DNA from: Gemmobacter nectariphilus
GTDB lineage: Bacteria; Pseudomonadota; Alphaproteobacteria; Rhodobacterales; Rhodobacteraceae
Direction: 5' to 3'
Length of the DNA: 64,000 nt
NCBI GenBank assembly: GCA_020721445.1
Contig: DYMU01000008.1
Location: 1-64,000, forward strand
The translations under genes and the position numbers were made by a program. This document shows, piece after piece, positions 7,662 to 16,946 of the stretch. The notes beneath the pieces were generated by a model. It saw only the letters and a list, made by a program, of their open reading frames with translations. It was not told where the DNA came from and did not search any database. Numbering within the stretch: position 1 is the stretch's first letter; every line of letters starts with the position of its first letter.

Positions 7662-9884
7662 ATGGCGGCTTCGGGCAATGGGCGCAAGACTTTGGTGGCT
7701 GACAGGCGCTATGGCGCGGCAAAAGCCGCTGCCACCGGGCGCACAAGCGGCACGCCGCCGCGCAAGCCGGCCCCGCGCAAACCCCGGCGCAAGCATGGGG
7801 TGATCGTCGGGCTGATCGTGGGCCTGTGGCGGCTGATCGTGCGCGTCGTATGGGGCATCACCTGGCGGATGACAGCGGTGGTGGCCACGGTGCTGGGCCT
7901 GACGGTGATGTATTTCGTCAGCCAACTGCCACCGATGACCGACCTGCTGGATGGCCGGGCGCGCGGGTCAGTGACGCTGCTGGACCGCTCGGGTCAGGTC
8001 TTTGCCTGGCGCGGCGAAACCTTTGGCGGCCAGATCACCGCCGAAAACGTCTCGCCTTACCTGCATGATGCGGTGGTGGCGACCGAGGACAAGCGGTTTT
8101 ACCGGCATTTCGGCATCAGCCCGCGGGGCATTGTCGGGGCAATCCGCATCAACCTGCGCGAAGGCCGCGGGCCGCTGTCGGGCAACGGCGGGTCAACCAT
8201 CACCCAGCAGGTGGCCAAACTGCTGTGCCTGGGCGTGCCCTACAACCCGGCACAGTGGAAATCGGAAGCCGAGTATGAACAGGACTGCCGCAGTGGCGGG
8301 GTCTGGCGCAAGGTCAAGGAAATCCCCTACGCCATGGCGATGGAGGTGAAATACTCCAAGGAAGAGATCCTGACCATCTACCTGAACCGTGCCTATCTGG
8401 GCGCGGGTGCGCGCGGGTTTGAAGCCGCGGCCCAGCGGTATTTCGGCAAGTCGGCCAATGAAGTGGGCCCTGCCGAGGCTGCGATGTTGGCGGGCCTTTT
8501 GACCGCGCCGTCACGCTTTGCCCCCACGGCAAACTTGGCCCGGGCGCAAGACCGCGCCAGCGTGGTTGTCGGGCTGATGGAGGAACAAGGCTATCTGACG
8601 CCCAGCCAGGCCGCCGAGGCGCGCAGCAACCCGGCCCGGCTGTCGAAGGCGGCGGAAACCAAATCCGGCGGGGCCTTTGCCGATTGGGTGATGGAATCAA
8701 CGCCCAGTTTCCTGTCGTCGCAAACCACCGAGGACGTGACGATCCACACCACGCTGGACCAGCGGCTGCAAACTGCCGCCGAAGAGGCGCTGGACTATGT
8801 CTTTGAAACCAAGGTGTCCAAAGGGTCAAAGGCGCAGGCGGCGATTGTGGTGATGTCGGCCGATGGGGCGGTGCGCGCCATGGTCGGCGGGCGCGAGGCC
8901 GCGGCCGTGGGCAGCTTCAACCGCGCCACCCAGGCCAAGCGGCAAACCGGGTCCAGCTTCAAGCCCTTTGCCTATGCCGCGGCGATGGACCTGGGCTTTA
9001 CGCCCGCCGATTATGTCGAAGACACGCCGCTGACCATCAACATCCCCGGATCGGGGCCGTGGACGCCGAAGAACTATGACAACAGTTTCAAGGGCATGAT
9101 CACCCTGACCCAAGCGCTTGCCGAAAGCCGCAACATCCCGGCGGTGCGGGTGTCCGAGGCGGTGGGCCGGGCGGCGGTGCGCAAGGTAGCGAACGGCTTT
9201 GGCATCACCTCGGACCTTGCCGATGGCCCCGCGCTGGTGCTGGGGGCGTCTGAATCGACCTTGCTGGAAATGACCGGGGCCTATGCCGGCATCCTGAACG
9301 GCGGATCGTCGGTCACGCCCTATGGTCTGGTGGAACTGCGGTTGCAGGGCGAGAGCGAGCCGCTGATGGGCGCAACCGGGGGCCTGAAAGAGCGGGTGAT
9401 CAGCGAAGAGGCCGCGCTGTATCTGACCTATATGATGACAAAGGTGATTGACGACGGCACCGGCACCCGGGCGCGGCTGCCGGGGTGGCAGGCCGCGGGC
9501 AAGACCGGCACCACGCAGGCCGCGCGCGATGCGTGGTTCATCGGCTTTACCGCTGATTATGTCGCCGGGGTCTGGCTGGGCTATGATGACAACACGCCGC
9601 TGAAAGGTGTCACCGGCGGCGGCTTGCCTGCCGACATCTGGAAAGAGGTGATGGTGCGGGTGCACGACGGCCTGCCGCCGAAACCGCTGCCGATGCTGAT
9701 CCCCGAACCCAAATCGCCGCCGGGCGGCAGCTATGCGCCGTCGCCCAACGTGATGCAGGACGGCCAGTCGCCCGCGCCGGTGCTGCAACCCGAAACGCGC
9801 GCCACACCCCAGCCCCCCCGGATGGACGAGGGCGATCTGGCCGAGCGGATCTTGCGCGATGTGCTGGGAACCTTGGGGAATTGA
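7662..9884 (+). CDS. Class A penicillin-binding protein (PBP1A family)
   Basis: Bifunctional peptidoglycan synthase of 740 residues. It has a basic Pro/Arg-rich cytoplasmic tail (1-46), one membrane anchor (about 47-87), a GT51 glycosyltransferase domain with Glu142 in the TEDKRFYRHFG motif and GGSTITQQVAK (177-186), and a transpeptidase domain with Ser431-x-x-Lys434 (TGSSFKPF), an SRN motif (ESRNIPAVRV) and KTGT (GKTGTTQAARDAWF). A cysteine-containing insert (LLCLGVPYNPAQW...EQDCRSGG, about 187-213) lies within the GT domain. I chose the ATG at 7662. A GTG at 7581 would add 27 residues with no hallmark of a protein start. The C-terminal 60 residues are proline-rich and disordered. Confidence 0.9.
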   Translation: MAASGNGRKTLVADRRYGAAKAAATGRTSGTPPRKPAPRKPRRKHGVIVGLIVGLWRLIVRVVWGITWRMTAVVATVLGLTVMYFVSQLPPMTDLLDGRARGSVTLLDRSGQVFAWRGETFGGQITAENVSPYLHDAVVATEDKRFYRHFGISPRGIVGAIRINLREGRGPLSGNGGSTITQQVAKLLCLGVPYNPAQWKSEAEYEQDCRSGGVWRKVKEIPYAMAMEVKYSKEEILTIYLNRAYLGAGARGFEAAAQRYFGKSANEVGPAEAAMLAGLLTAPSRFAPTANLARAQDRASVVVGLMEEQGYLTPSQAAEARSNPARLSKAAETKSGGAFADWVMESTPSFLSSQTTEDVTIHTTLDQRLQTAAEEALDYVFETKVSKGSKAQAAIVVMSADGAVRAMVGGREAAAVGSFNRATQAKRQTGSSFKPFAYAAAMDLGFTPADYVEDTPLTINIPGSGPWTPKNYDNSFKGMITLTQALAESRNIPAVRVSEAVGRAAVRKVANGFGITSDLADGPALVLGASESTLLEMTGAYAGILNGGSSVTPYGLVELRLQGESEPLMGATGGLKERVISEEAALYLTYMMTKVIDDGTGTRARLPGWQAAGKTGTTQAARDAWFIGFTADYVAGVWLGYDDNTPLKGVTGGGLPADIWKEVMVRVHDGLPPKPLPMLIPEPKSPPGGSYAPSPNVMQDGQSPAPVLQPETRATPQPPRMDEGDLAERILRDVLGTLGN

Positions 9885-9898
9885 CGCGCGCGGGGCGG

Positions 9899-10258
9899 TC
9901 AGCCCGTCATCGCATCGCCCAGCATCGCCCGTAGTGCTGTGATGGCTTGGTCGGCGTCTTCGCACGCCGGGCCGACACGCACGTCAATCATACTAGCCCA
10001 GCCGATCTTGGCCATCTTGTCGGGGCGGATGGTGATGCTAAGGCCCTTTGGCCCAAGGCTGACCGACTGCACCGCATCCTCGGCCCCAAAGGCGGGGTCA
10101 CTGGCCTCGAACCAGATGGCACCACCGTCCAGCGCCTGGCGAAACAGCACATAGGGCGCGTCGTCGTCTTCGTCTTCGCCCTCGGCAAAGCCGACGTACA
10201 GAAAGCCCTCATCTTCGACGACCGAGCCATAGGCCGCTTTCACCACGATATCGGCCAT
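9899..10258 (-). CDS. Small acidic protein of unknown function
   Basis: 119 residues, not recognised. The frame is open to 10324, but the ATG at 10258 follows an AAAGGGGG ribosome-binding site and gives MADIVVKAAYGSV. The middle holds an acidic stretch (EGEDEDDD) followed by YVLFRQALDGGAIWFEASDP, which looks like a small beta-rich domain. No signal peptide, membrane segment or cysteine pair is evident, apart from a single Cys near the C-terminus. It lies 49 bp downstream of hemF on the same strand and may be co-transcribed with it. It is convergent with the PBP gene. Confidence 0.6.
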   Translation of the reverse strand: MADIVVKAAYGSVVEDEGFLYVGFAEGEDEDDDAPYVLFRQALDGGAIWFEASDPAFGAEDAVQSVSLGPKGLSITIRPDKMAKIGWASMIDVRVGPACEDADQAITALRAMLGDAMTG

Positions 10259-10307
10259 TGCCGCCCCCTTTGTCCTTGGTCTGTGCGCCTGAACCCTTAG
10301 CCTGCGA

Positions 10308-11168
10308 TCAGGTCCATTTCGCAATCGGTGGCAGGCTCATCAGCACGGCATTGGCGTCGTGCCCGGTTTCCAGCCCGAACTTGGTGCCCCGGTCATAGAC
10401 CAGGTTGTATTCGGCATAAAGCCCGCGATGCACCAGTTGCGCTTCGCGATCTGCCTCGGTCCAGGGTGTCGCCACCCGCTTTTCCACCAGCGGCACGAAG
10501 GCCGGCAGGAAGGCAGACCCCACGTCGCGGGTCAGGGCAAAATCGGCCTCCCAATCGCCGGTGTTCAGATCGTCGTAGAAGATGCCGCCGACGCCGCGCG
10601 CACGGCCCCGGTGCGGCACAAAGAAATACTCATCCGCCCAGGCCTTGAAACGCGGATAATAGCCCGCGTCATGCGCATCGCAGGCGGCCTGCATCGCAGC
10701 GTGGAAATGCGCCGTATCCTCGGGGTATTCCAGCGCCGGGTTCAGGTCAGAGCCGCCGCCAAACCACCAGGCATGTGGGGTCCAGAACATGCGGGTGTTC
10801 AAATGCACCGCCGGGCAATGCGGGTTGACCATATGCGCCACCAACGACACGCCGCTGGCCCAGAACCGCGGATCGCTGTCCATGCCGGGCACGCCGCGCG
10901 CGGCCATGGCCTTTTGTGCCCGCTCGCTCAGCGTGCCATGCACCTGCGAGACATTGACACCGATCTTTTCAAACACCCGGCCGCCGCGCATCACGCTCAT
11001 CACCCCGCCACCGCCATCGGCACGGGTGGTGGGCGTCACCTCGAACCGGCCCGGCGTGCCCGTGCCATGTGCGTCTTCCAGCGCCTCGAAGGCTGCGACA
11101 ATCTGGTCGCGCACCTGGCGGAACCATGCGGCCGCGCGCGCCTTTTCGGTTTCAAACTGATCGGTCAT
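10308..11168 (-). CDS. hemF: Oxygen-dependent coproporphyrinogen III oxidase
   Basis: Converts coproporphyrinogen III to protoporphyrinogen IX using O2 in haem and bacteriochlorophyll synthesis. The 286-residue protein has the HemF signatures GGGGVMSVMRGGRVFEKIGVN split around residues 53-75, VHLNTRMFWTPHAWWFGGGSDLNP (about 120-143), and the C-terminal YAEYNLVYDRGTKFGLETG near 240-260. The ATG at 11168 gives MTDQFETEKARAAAWFR, and 19 extra upstream codons lack homology features. The genome also encodes the oxygen-independent counterpart (hemN at 26740), which implies haem synthesis under both oxic and anoxic conditions. It diverges from the lipoprotein gene with a 112-bp spacer. Confidence 0.95.
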   Translation of the reverse strand: MTDQFETEKARAAAWFRQVRDQIVAAFEALEDAHGTGTPGRFEVTPTTRADGGGGVMSVMRGGRVFEKIGVNVSQVHGTLSERAQKAMAARGVPGMDSDPRFWASGVSLVAHMVNPHCPAVHLNTRMFWTPHAWWFGGGSDLNPALEYPEDTAHFHAAMQAACDAHDAGYYPRFKAWADEYFFVPHRGRARGVGGIFYDDLNTGDWEADFALTRDVGSAFLPAFVPLVEKRVATPWTEADREAQLVHRGLYAEYNLVYDRGTKFGLETGHDANAVLMSLPPIAKWT

Positions 11169-11280
11169 CCCTGCCCCCACCCCGGTTTCGCCCTGCCTAG
11201 CAAATGCCTGCCCGCGCGCCAACATGGCTTTTGCATTTCACTGGGGTTATACATGGGGCAAGAACCAACAGGGGGCTGCC

Positions 11281-11691
11281 ATGAAACGTGCGCTGGTGCT
11301 GTGTGTTGTGCTGATCGGCTGCGCAACCCCGCAAGAACGCTGCATCCAGCGCGAGACGCGGGATATGCGGGTGATAGACCGGCTGATCGCGGAAAGCGAA
11401 GGCAACCTCAAGCGCGGCTATGCATTGGAGGAGGTGACGATCTACCGTCACGAATGGGTGCTTTGTGATGGGCGTCATCGGCCTGAGCCACCGAAAGAGG
11501 GCCAGCCTGCGCCGTCGCCCCGGCCGCCGAAACTGTGCTTTGAAGCGGTGCCCGACACGGTGACGCGGCCCAAGGCCATCGACCTGCGGGCCGAGGCGGA
11601 CAAACTGGCCAGCATGCGCGCCAAGCGTGCCGCGCTGGCCCGCGCCGCCCAACCGGCCATCGCGCAGTGCAAGGCGCAGTATCCGGAATAG
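11281..11691 (+). CDS. Putative lipoprotein of unknown function
   Basis: 136 residues. The N-terminus MKRALVLCVVLIGC is a lipoprotein signal with lipobox LIGC (Cys14), so an outer-membrane or periplasmic lipoprotein is likely. After the lipidated cysteine, four further cysteines are spread along the chain (in QERCIQ, WVLCDG, KLCFEA and AQCKAQ), enough for two disulfides. A Pro-rich segment (PEPPKEGQPAPSPRPPK) divides a helical N-terminal half from a Lys/Ala-rich helical C-terminal half. I do not recognise the family. It ends four bases from the end of the convergent SDR gene. Confidence 0.65.
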   Translation: MKRALVLCVVLIGCATPQERCIQRETRDMRVIDRLIAESEGNLKRGYALEEVTIYRHEWVLCDGRHRPEPPKEGQPAPSPRPPKLCFEAVPDTVTRPKAIDLRAEADKLASMRAKRAALARAAQPAIAQCKAQYPE

Positions 11692-11695
11692 TGCC

Positions 11696-12511
11696 CTAGA
11701 AGGCCGGGATGGTCACCCGGTCCAGCAGGCTGCGACCGCCATCAATCGTCAGAACCTGCCCCGTCATGAAGCCTGACGCGTCAGACGCCAGAAATTGCAT
11801 GACTTCGGCCAATTCGTCCGGTCCGGCAATGCGGCCCAGCGGCGTGCCGTCAACGATGGCATCGCGCCAGCTTGACTCTTCCTTGAGCGCCGCCTGCAAG
11901 CTTGCGCTCATCACCGAGCCAAAGGCGACCGCGTTGACCCTGATCCCCTTGGGCGCAAAGGCCACGGCCAGCGACCGCGTCATCTGATCCACCGCCGCCG
12001 AGGCAATCGAATAGCCCAGCAGGCCCGGCTGCGTATGGCAGCCCGCGATGGACGAGATGTTGATGATCGACCCGATCTGGCCGATCTGGCCACCCTCTTC
12101 CACCGCGTCCGCCTTTGCGATCATGCGTTTGGCTGTCATTTGCGACAGGCGCAGACTGGTCAGCAGGTTTTCCTGCAACAGCATCTCGACCCCGTCATCT
12201 TCGGGGTTGAACGGATCAGAGACGGCCATCCGGCGACTGGCGTTGACCAGAATATCGACCCGGTCAAAGGCGTCGATGGTGGCCGAAAGCAGATTTGCGA
12301 TGGTCAGCTTTTCGCGCAGATCGCCGACGAACATCCGCACCGGCCCTTCGCCACGGGCCTCTTCGCCCACCTCGGCCTCAAGCCTTGCTTCGTCGATGTC
12401 GACAAACATCACGTTGACGCCCTTGGCCTGAAAATGCCGGGCGACGGCAAGGCCAATGCCTTTGGCCGCACCGGTGACGATGGCGGTTTTGCCTGCAATG
12501 GATAGGGACAT
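11696..12511 (-). CDS. SDR-family protein lacking the catalytic lysine
   Basis: 271-residue Rossmann protein with the SDR cofactor motif TGAAKGIG (13-20), an adenine-binding acid (FVDID, 36-40), a serine in NISS (151-154) and Tyr167. The YxxxK motif reads YSIAS, so Ser171 replaces the catalytic lysine, and the usual NNAG (positions about 90-93) reads NASR. The nucleotide sequence supports this reading. The C-terminus (GFMTGQVLTIDGGRSLLDR) is otherwise classical. The protein may bind NAD(P) without normal oxidoreductase activity. It is the third gene of a clpS-rsmC-SDR series, with a 14-bp gap to rsmC. Confidence 0.8.
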   Translation of the reverse strand: MSLSIAGKTAIVTGAAKGIGLAVARHFQAKGVNVMFVDIDEARLEAEVGEEARGEGPVRMFVGDLREKLTIANLLSATIDAFDRVDILVNASRRMAVSDPFNPEDDGVEMLLQENLLTSLRLSQMTAKRMIAKADAVEEGGQIGQIGSIINISSIAGCHTQPGLLGYSIASAAVDQMTRSLAVAFAPKGIRVNAVAFGSVMSASLQAALKEESSWRDAIVDGTPLGRIAGPDELAEVMQFLASDASGFMTGQVLTIDGGRSLLDRVTIPAF

Positions 12512-12525
12512 GGATCAACCTTGTG

Positions 12526-13512
12526 TCAGCGCTGCCGGATCGGATGGCTTGCGCGGGTCAGCCTGAAGACGGAATTTCCGCCGATATCCTCGACCTGTCG
12601 GAACAACGTGGCCAGCGTCGGAGCATAGGGCAAGTGGCGGTTGGCCACCAGCCACAGCGTGCCATCGGGCACCAGCATGCCAGCCGCTGCACGCAAGAAG
12701 GCCACACCCAGCGCAGGGTCGGCGTCGCGCCCGGCATGAAACGGCGGGTTCATCACGACAGCATGGGCGGGCCGCGCCGGTTTGAACCGGCGGGCATCGG
12801 CCCAGTGAAAGCGGGCGCGGGGATCTTCGATATTCGCCTCGGCGCAATCAAGCGCGTCTTTCTCGGCCTCGACCAGATCCACCTCGGTGACGCTGCTGCG
12901 GGACAGGATCGCCCGCGCCAGATAGCCCCAGCCGGCACCAAGGTCGATGACCCGTGACCCCAGCTTTTCGGGCAAGGCTTGTGCCAGAAGCACCGAACCC
13001 GCATCTGGCGCGTCGGATGAAAACACCCCCGGCAGGGTCTGGAACCCGCCCTCGATCAGTTGCGGCCGCGCCTCCCACCCCGGCAGTTCGGCCCCGGCCT
13101 GCAGGACGAAGATCTTGCCATGTGCCTTGGAAAAGGGCCCCACCAGCGGCAGGCCCATGGCGCGGCAATCCTTGAGGATGCTGTCGATGCCATCGGTCTT
13201 TTGCCCGTCAACCGCCACCGGGCCGCCGGGGGCCACTTCGACCATGGCGCGCGAGATCAGCGCCCGCGCCGCCCCGCGCGAGCGCGGCAGGCAGACGACG
13301 GCCGCCGCATAGGGCGGGCCTTCGCCGGACCGGTAGCCGCGCGCGGCAAACCATTCGGCGTCGGGGCGAAAGCCGGTGATGACCTGTGCCCGCTGAATCG
13401 AGAAGCTGTCCAGCTCATCGCCTTCGCGCGGACGATACAGCGCCACCGGCCCATCGGGCGGCAGTGCAAAGGCGCCGGTCTCCAGCGCAAGGTCAAGGCG
13501 GGCAGATCGCAT
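12526..13512 (-). CDS. rsmC: RsmC-like 16S rRNA (guanine-N2) methyltransferase
   Basis: 328-residue class I SAM methyltransferase with the two-domain layout of RsmC/RsmD-like enzymes. A degenerate N-terminal methyltransferase fold covers residues 1-155. The catalytic domain has the SAM motif VIDLGAGWGYLARAIL near 190, an acidic ribose-binding residue in EVDLVEAEKDAL, and the N2-guanine signature NPPFH near 255. By family the target is G1207 of 16S rRNA, an assignment from homology only. Its start lies 25 bp after the clpS stop and its stop 14 bp before the SDR gene, which suggests an operon. Confidence 0.75.
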   Translation of the reverse strand: MRSARLDLALETGAFALPPDGPVALYRPREGDELDSFSIQRAQVITGFRPDAEWFAARGYRSGEGPPYAAAVVCLPRSRGAARALISRAMVEVAPGGPVAVDGQKTDGIDSILKDCRAMGLPLVGPFSKAHGKIFVLQAGAELPGWEARPQLIEGGFQTLPGVFSSDAPDAGSVLLAQALPEKLGSRVIDLGAGWGYLARAILSRSSVTEVDLVEAEKDALDCAEANIEDPRARFHWADARRFKPARPAHAVVMNPPFHAGRDADPALGVAFLRAAAGMLVPDGTLWLVANRHLPYAPTLATLFRQVEDIGGNSVFRLTRASHPIRQR

Positions 13513-13537
13513 GTGTGTGGTGGAACAGGCGCGCGGC

Positions 13538-13858
13538 CTATTCCTTCTCCATCGTGCATTGCAGGGGGTGCTGATGGCGGCGGGCGAAATCCATCACCTG
13601 CGCCACCTTGGTTTCCGCCACCTCATGCGAGAAAACGCCGACCACGGCCAAGCCCTTCTTGTGAACGGTCAGCATGATTTCAAAGGCTTGTGCGTGGTTC
13701 AGGCCAAAAAACCGCTCCAACACGTGGACCACAAACTCCATCGGGGTGTAGTCGTCGTTTAGCAGCATCACCTTGTACATCGGCGGGCGCTGGGTGCGGG
13801 TCTTGGTCTTGGTCAATATGCCCGTGTCATTGCCCGGCCCGTCGGTCTTGTCCGACAT
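13538..13858 (-). CDS. clpS: ATP-dependent Clp protease adaptor ClpS
   Basis: 106-residue N-degron adaptor that hands substrates with destabilising N-termini to ClpAP. A flexible N-terminus ([13 protein letters not shown]) precedes the core, with [20 protein letters not shown] (26-44; Asn/Asp/Asp and Met40 line the N-degron pocket), [19 protein letters not shown] and [20 protein letters not shown]. The reading frame continues upstream for hundreds of codons, but only as an antisense extension across the HAD hydrolase gene. The ATG at 13858 is the correct start. It heads the clpS-rsmC-SDR run. clpA is not in the window. Confidence 0.93.
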   Translation of the reverse strand: MSDKTDGPGNDTGILTKTKTRTQRPPMYKVMLLNDDYTPMEFVVHVLERFFGLNHAQAFEIMLTVHKKGLAVVGVFSHEVAETKVAQVMDFARRHQHPLQCTMEKE

Positions 13859-14020
13859 GGTATGGGGAAGATGGATCACGGCACATGCCTCACATAAAGG
13901 ATTCGCGGTTTGGGCTTCATCGCGCAATATAAAGGTTTTTGGCGATTGGAAAAGGGCAACGCCCAAAGGATTGCGACAAAACGGTAAATCCCGCATCACG
14001 CCGGGCGATATGAGGGCAGC

Positions 14021-14731
14021 ATGACACTGACAACCATCGGATTCGACGCCGACGACACTCTTTGGCAAAACGAAGCGTTCTTCCGGCTGACGCAGGATCG
14101 GTTCACCGAACTGCTGGCCAGCCATACCGACCCGGATCACCTGCACGACCTTCTTCTGGCAGCCGAGCAGCGCAATCTGGGGCATTATGGCTATGGCGTG
14201 AAGGGCTTCGTGCTGTCGATGATCGAAACCGCGATCGAGGTGACACACGGTCAGGTGCCCGCCTCGGTGATCGGGGATCTGATGGCGATGGGGCGTGACA
14301 TGCTGGCGCACCCGATCGAGTTGCTGCCGCATGCGCGCGCGGCGGTCGAGGCCTTGGCGACACGCTATCGCGTGGTGCTGATCACCAAGGGCGATCTGCT
14401 GGATCAGGAACGCAAGCTGGCGCAATCGGGCCTGGGGGATCTGTTTCAGGCGGTCGAGATCGTGTCGGACAAGACCCCGGCGGTCTATCGGACGATCTTT
14501 GCCCGGCATGGCAGCGGTGCCGAGCAGGCGATGATGGTGGGCAATTCCTTGAAATCCGACGTTTTGCCGGTGCTGGCGGCGGGCGGTTGGGGGGTGCATG
14601 TCCCGCATGGGCTGACGTGGGCGCTGGAGCATGCCGAGGCCCCGCAAGACCATGACCGGTTTCACACCGTCACCGATTTGGGCGCCCTGCCCGATCTGGT
14701 GGATCGGCTGACGACAGGCCACAATTTCTAG
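14021..14731 (+). CDS. HAD-superfamily hydrolase
   Basis: 236 residues with the four HAD motifs: nucleophile DADDTLW (Asp9/Asp11), motif II in VLITKGD, the motif III lysine in the SDKTPAVY segment, and motif [15 protein letters not shown]. The helical cap lies between residues 16 and 90. It resembles the YfnB/YjjG-type subgroup of putative phosphatases, and the substrate is unknown. It diverges from clpS with a 162-bp intergenic region. Confidence 0.85.
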   Translation: MTLTTIGFDADDTLWQNEAFFRLTQDRFTELLASHTDPDHLHDLLLAAEQRNLGHYGYGVKGFVLSMIETAIEVTHGQVPASVIGDLMAMGRDMLAHPIELLPHARAAVEALATRYRVVLITKGDLLDQERKLAQSGLGDLFQAVEIVSDKTPAVYRTIFARHGSGAEQAMMVGNSLKSDVLPVLAAGGWGVHVPHGLTWALEHAEAPQDHDRFHTVTDLGALPDLVDRLTTGHNF

Positions 14732-14897
14732 GATGCAGCGGCCGGTGTTTGCCAGTTTTGCCACAACATTAGGACAAAGCGCAAAGTCCTTGAATATCCG
14801 GGGTTTTGTGGAATCATCGGCTGTGCTAGGGTCAACGCAAATCACGCCCCAAGTCAAAAAACCGGGGTGGGCCAAGGCAGAGCAAGGATATCGCATC

Positions 14898-16706
14898 GTG
14901 ACAACGCTTCTGGGGCGACACGCCCGCAATTTCGTTTGTCTGGTGGCATTTATCGTGGTGGCGGCCTGTTCCACACCGCAGCCATCAGGTGCCGCCCCCT
15001 ATGCCGCGATCGTGCAAGATGCCCGCACCGGCGAGACGTTGTTTTCCGACAATGCCGACACCCGCCTGCATCCCGCATCGTTGACCAAGATGATGACGCT
15101 TTACATCGTGTTCGAAGAGATCGAGCGCGGGCGGCTGAGCCTGGATACCATGGTGACCGTCTCGGCCAATGCGGCGTCCAAGCCGCCATCACGGCTGGGC
15201 CTGAAGGCCGGGCAAAAGGTCGCCGTGCGCTATCTGATCCGGGCGGCTGCGATCAAGTCGGCCAATGATGCGGCCTCGGCCTTGGGCGACCATATCGGCG
15301 GGAACGAGGCCAAGTTCGGGGCCCGGATGACCCGGACCGCCAAGGCGCTTGGCATGAAGAACTCGACCTTCAAGAACGCGAACGGGCTGACCGTGCCCGG
15401 GCATTTGTCGACAGCGCGGGACATGAACACGCTGGGGCGGCGGTTGTTTTATGATTTCCCGCAATATTACAACATCTTCTCGCGGCGCAGCACCGATGCC
15501 GGGCTGGCGCAGGTGCGCAACACCAACAGCCGGTTTCTGGACGCCTACAAGGGCGCCGATGGCATCAAGACCGGCTATACGGTCGCCGCTGGATTCAACC
15601 TGACCGCATCGGCCGAACGCGGCAATGTGCGCATCATCGCCACCGTCTTTGGGGGCGCGTCGACACCGGCGCGCAACGCCAAGATGGCACAGCTTCTGGA
15701 CCTTGGTTTTGCCAAGGCCCCAGCCAATGCGCCCAGCACCCCCCCTGCCACCCCGGCCTATGATGCAGATGCCGAAGCTGTCCTGATGGCGCAGGCCGAC
15801 CCCTTGCCCGAGGTGCGGGGCGGTTCCGCCAAGACCATCCGGCCCAAGATTGTCGTCACCAAATCGCCCCGCCCCCAGGCGCGCCCATCAGCACAGCCCG
15901 AGCCTGGCACTGTCGAGGCGACCCAGGTGGCCGTCGCCGCCATTGAAGACAGCATTGCCGCCGCCTTGGCCGAGGCGGTTGCCGAACCGGCACCGCCACC
16001 GCCCGGCACGCTGGACGCGCAGGCGGCATCGGTTGCGGTGGCGATGGCAGAGGCGCCAGCGCTGCCCGTGGCTGCCACATCCCCGCCTGCCGCACGCCCC
16101 GACGCTGTGGCACCCCAACTTGCCGAAGCAGAGGTTGCCACAAAGCCAGAGGCAGAGGCAGAGGCGCCCCTCGCACTTGCCGCCATCCAGCCGCCGCCCG
16201 CGGAAGGCATTGCCGAACCCGCCACGCTGGACGCGCAGGCCCAGGTTCTTGCCAGCACCGGGACACTTCAGGCGCAGGCCGAGGTTCTGGAGCAAGCCGG
16301 GGTTCTGGAGCAAGCCGCGCCGGATCTGGTGATCAATGACCCGACCGAGCTGGTCGCCGAGGCGGCAGCCGTGGCGCCAAAGCGCAACAGTCCGATCTAT
16401 GACCGTGTGGCGGACAACACCCTGTCGGCCCCGATGGAAACCCCGGTGGTGATCCGGTTGTCCACGTCGAACGCAAGGCATTGGGGGGTGAACCTTGGCA
16501 AGTTCAACTCTCGGTCCGATGCGGAACGACTGCTGTTGAAAACCCAGCTTGCCGAAAGCGCCACGCTGAATGACGGGCTGCGCAAGGTCGTGCAAAAGGG
16601 CGGTGGCTATCAAGCCAATTTCATGGGGCTGACGCAGGAACAGGCGGATCTTGCCTGCCGCCGCTTGCAGGCGCGGGCGATCAACTGCTTCACGATGGGG
16701 CCCTGA
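14898..16706 (+). CDS. D-alanyl-D-alanine carboxypeptidase (S11) with C-terminal SPOR domain
   Basis: 602-residue penicillin-binding protein of the DacC/PBP5-6 class. The catalytic motifs are Ser61-x-x-Lys64 ([12 protein letters not shown]), Ser120-Ala-Asn122 (IKSANDAAS) and Lys223-Thr-Gly (DGIKTGYT). The N-terminal hydrophobic segment ends in VVAAC (Cys24), a plausible lipobox, so it may be a lipoprotein. Residues about 285-520 are an Ala/Pro/Glu low-complexity linker. The last 80 residues ([20 protein letters not shown]...[13 protein letters not shown]) are a SPOR domain that binds denuded septal peptidoglycan. I chose the GTG at 14898, which follows an AGCAAGGAT ribosome-binding site, over an upstream ATG at 14733 that would bury the signal sequence. 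Confidence 0.88.
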   Translation: MTTLLGRHARNFVCLVAFIVVAACSTPQPSGAAPYAAIVQDARTGETLFSDNADTRLHPASLTKMMTLYIVFEEIERGRLSLDTMVTVSANAASKPPSRLGLKAGQKVAVRYLIRAAAIKSANDAASALGDHIGGNEAKFGARMTRTAKALGMKNSTFKNANGLTVPGHLSTARDMNTLGRRLFYDFPQYYNIFSRRSTDAGLAQVRNTNSRFLDAYKGADGIKTGYTVAAGFNLTASAERGNVRIIATVFGGASTPARNAKMAQLLDLGFAKAPANAPSTPPATPAYDADAEAVLMAQADPLPEVRGGSAKTIRPKIVVTKSPRPQARPSAQPEPGTVEATQVAVAAIEDSIAAALAEAVAEPAPPPPGTLDAQAASVAVAMAEAPALPVAATSPPAARPDAVAPQLAEAEVATKPEAEAEAPLALAAIQPPPAEGIAEPATLDAQAQVLASTGTLQAQAEVLEQAGVLEQAAPDLVINDPTELVAEAAAVAPKRNSPIYDRVADNTLSAPMETPVVIRLSTSNARHWGVNLGKFNSRSDAERLLLKTQLAESATLNDGLRKVVQKGGGYQANFMGLTQEQADLACRRLQARAINCFTMGP

Positions 16707-16772
16707 TCGGCTGGCGTGACACGGCGGGCGTGACGGGGGTCTTGAACATCGCCTTTGGTTGCTTGGGCCGGG

Positions 16773-16931
16773 CTATGGCTTTGGCTTGTCGTCCCAGTCC
16801 TTGGTCAGGATGCGGTTGGCATCGCCCTCGGGGTCGTCAAACTGCTTGTTGCGCATCGCCCAGAAGAACGCGAACAGACCGATTCCGCCAAGAAACAGCG
16901 ACACCGGGATCAGAAGGCCAAGGATTTCCAT
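16773..16931 (-). CDS. ccoS: cbb3-type cytochrome oxidase assembly protein CcoS
   Basis: 52-residue single-pass membrane protein: MEILGLLIPVSLFLGGIGLF, then AFFWAMRNKQFDDPEGDANRI. The motif FxWAMRNxQFDDPEGDA is the CcoS signature. It is needed to insert haem b and copper into CcoN. It lies 15 bp downstream of ccoI and is the last gene of ccoGHIS. Confidence 0.92.
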   Translation of the reverse strand: MEILGLLIPVSLFLGGIGLFAFFWAMRNKQFDDPEGDANRILTKDWDDKPKP

Positions 16932-16946
16932 GCGTGGGGTCGTTCC

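Noticed and set aside
13859-14974. Upstream extension of the clpS frame across the HAD gene
   Set aside because: The extension is antisense to a gene with complete HAD motifs, and ClpS has its normal length starting at 13858.
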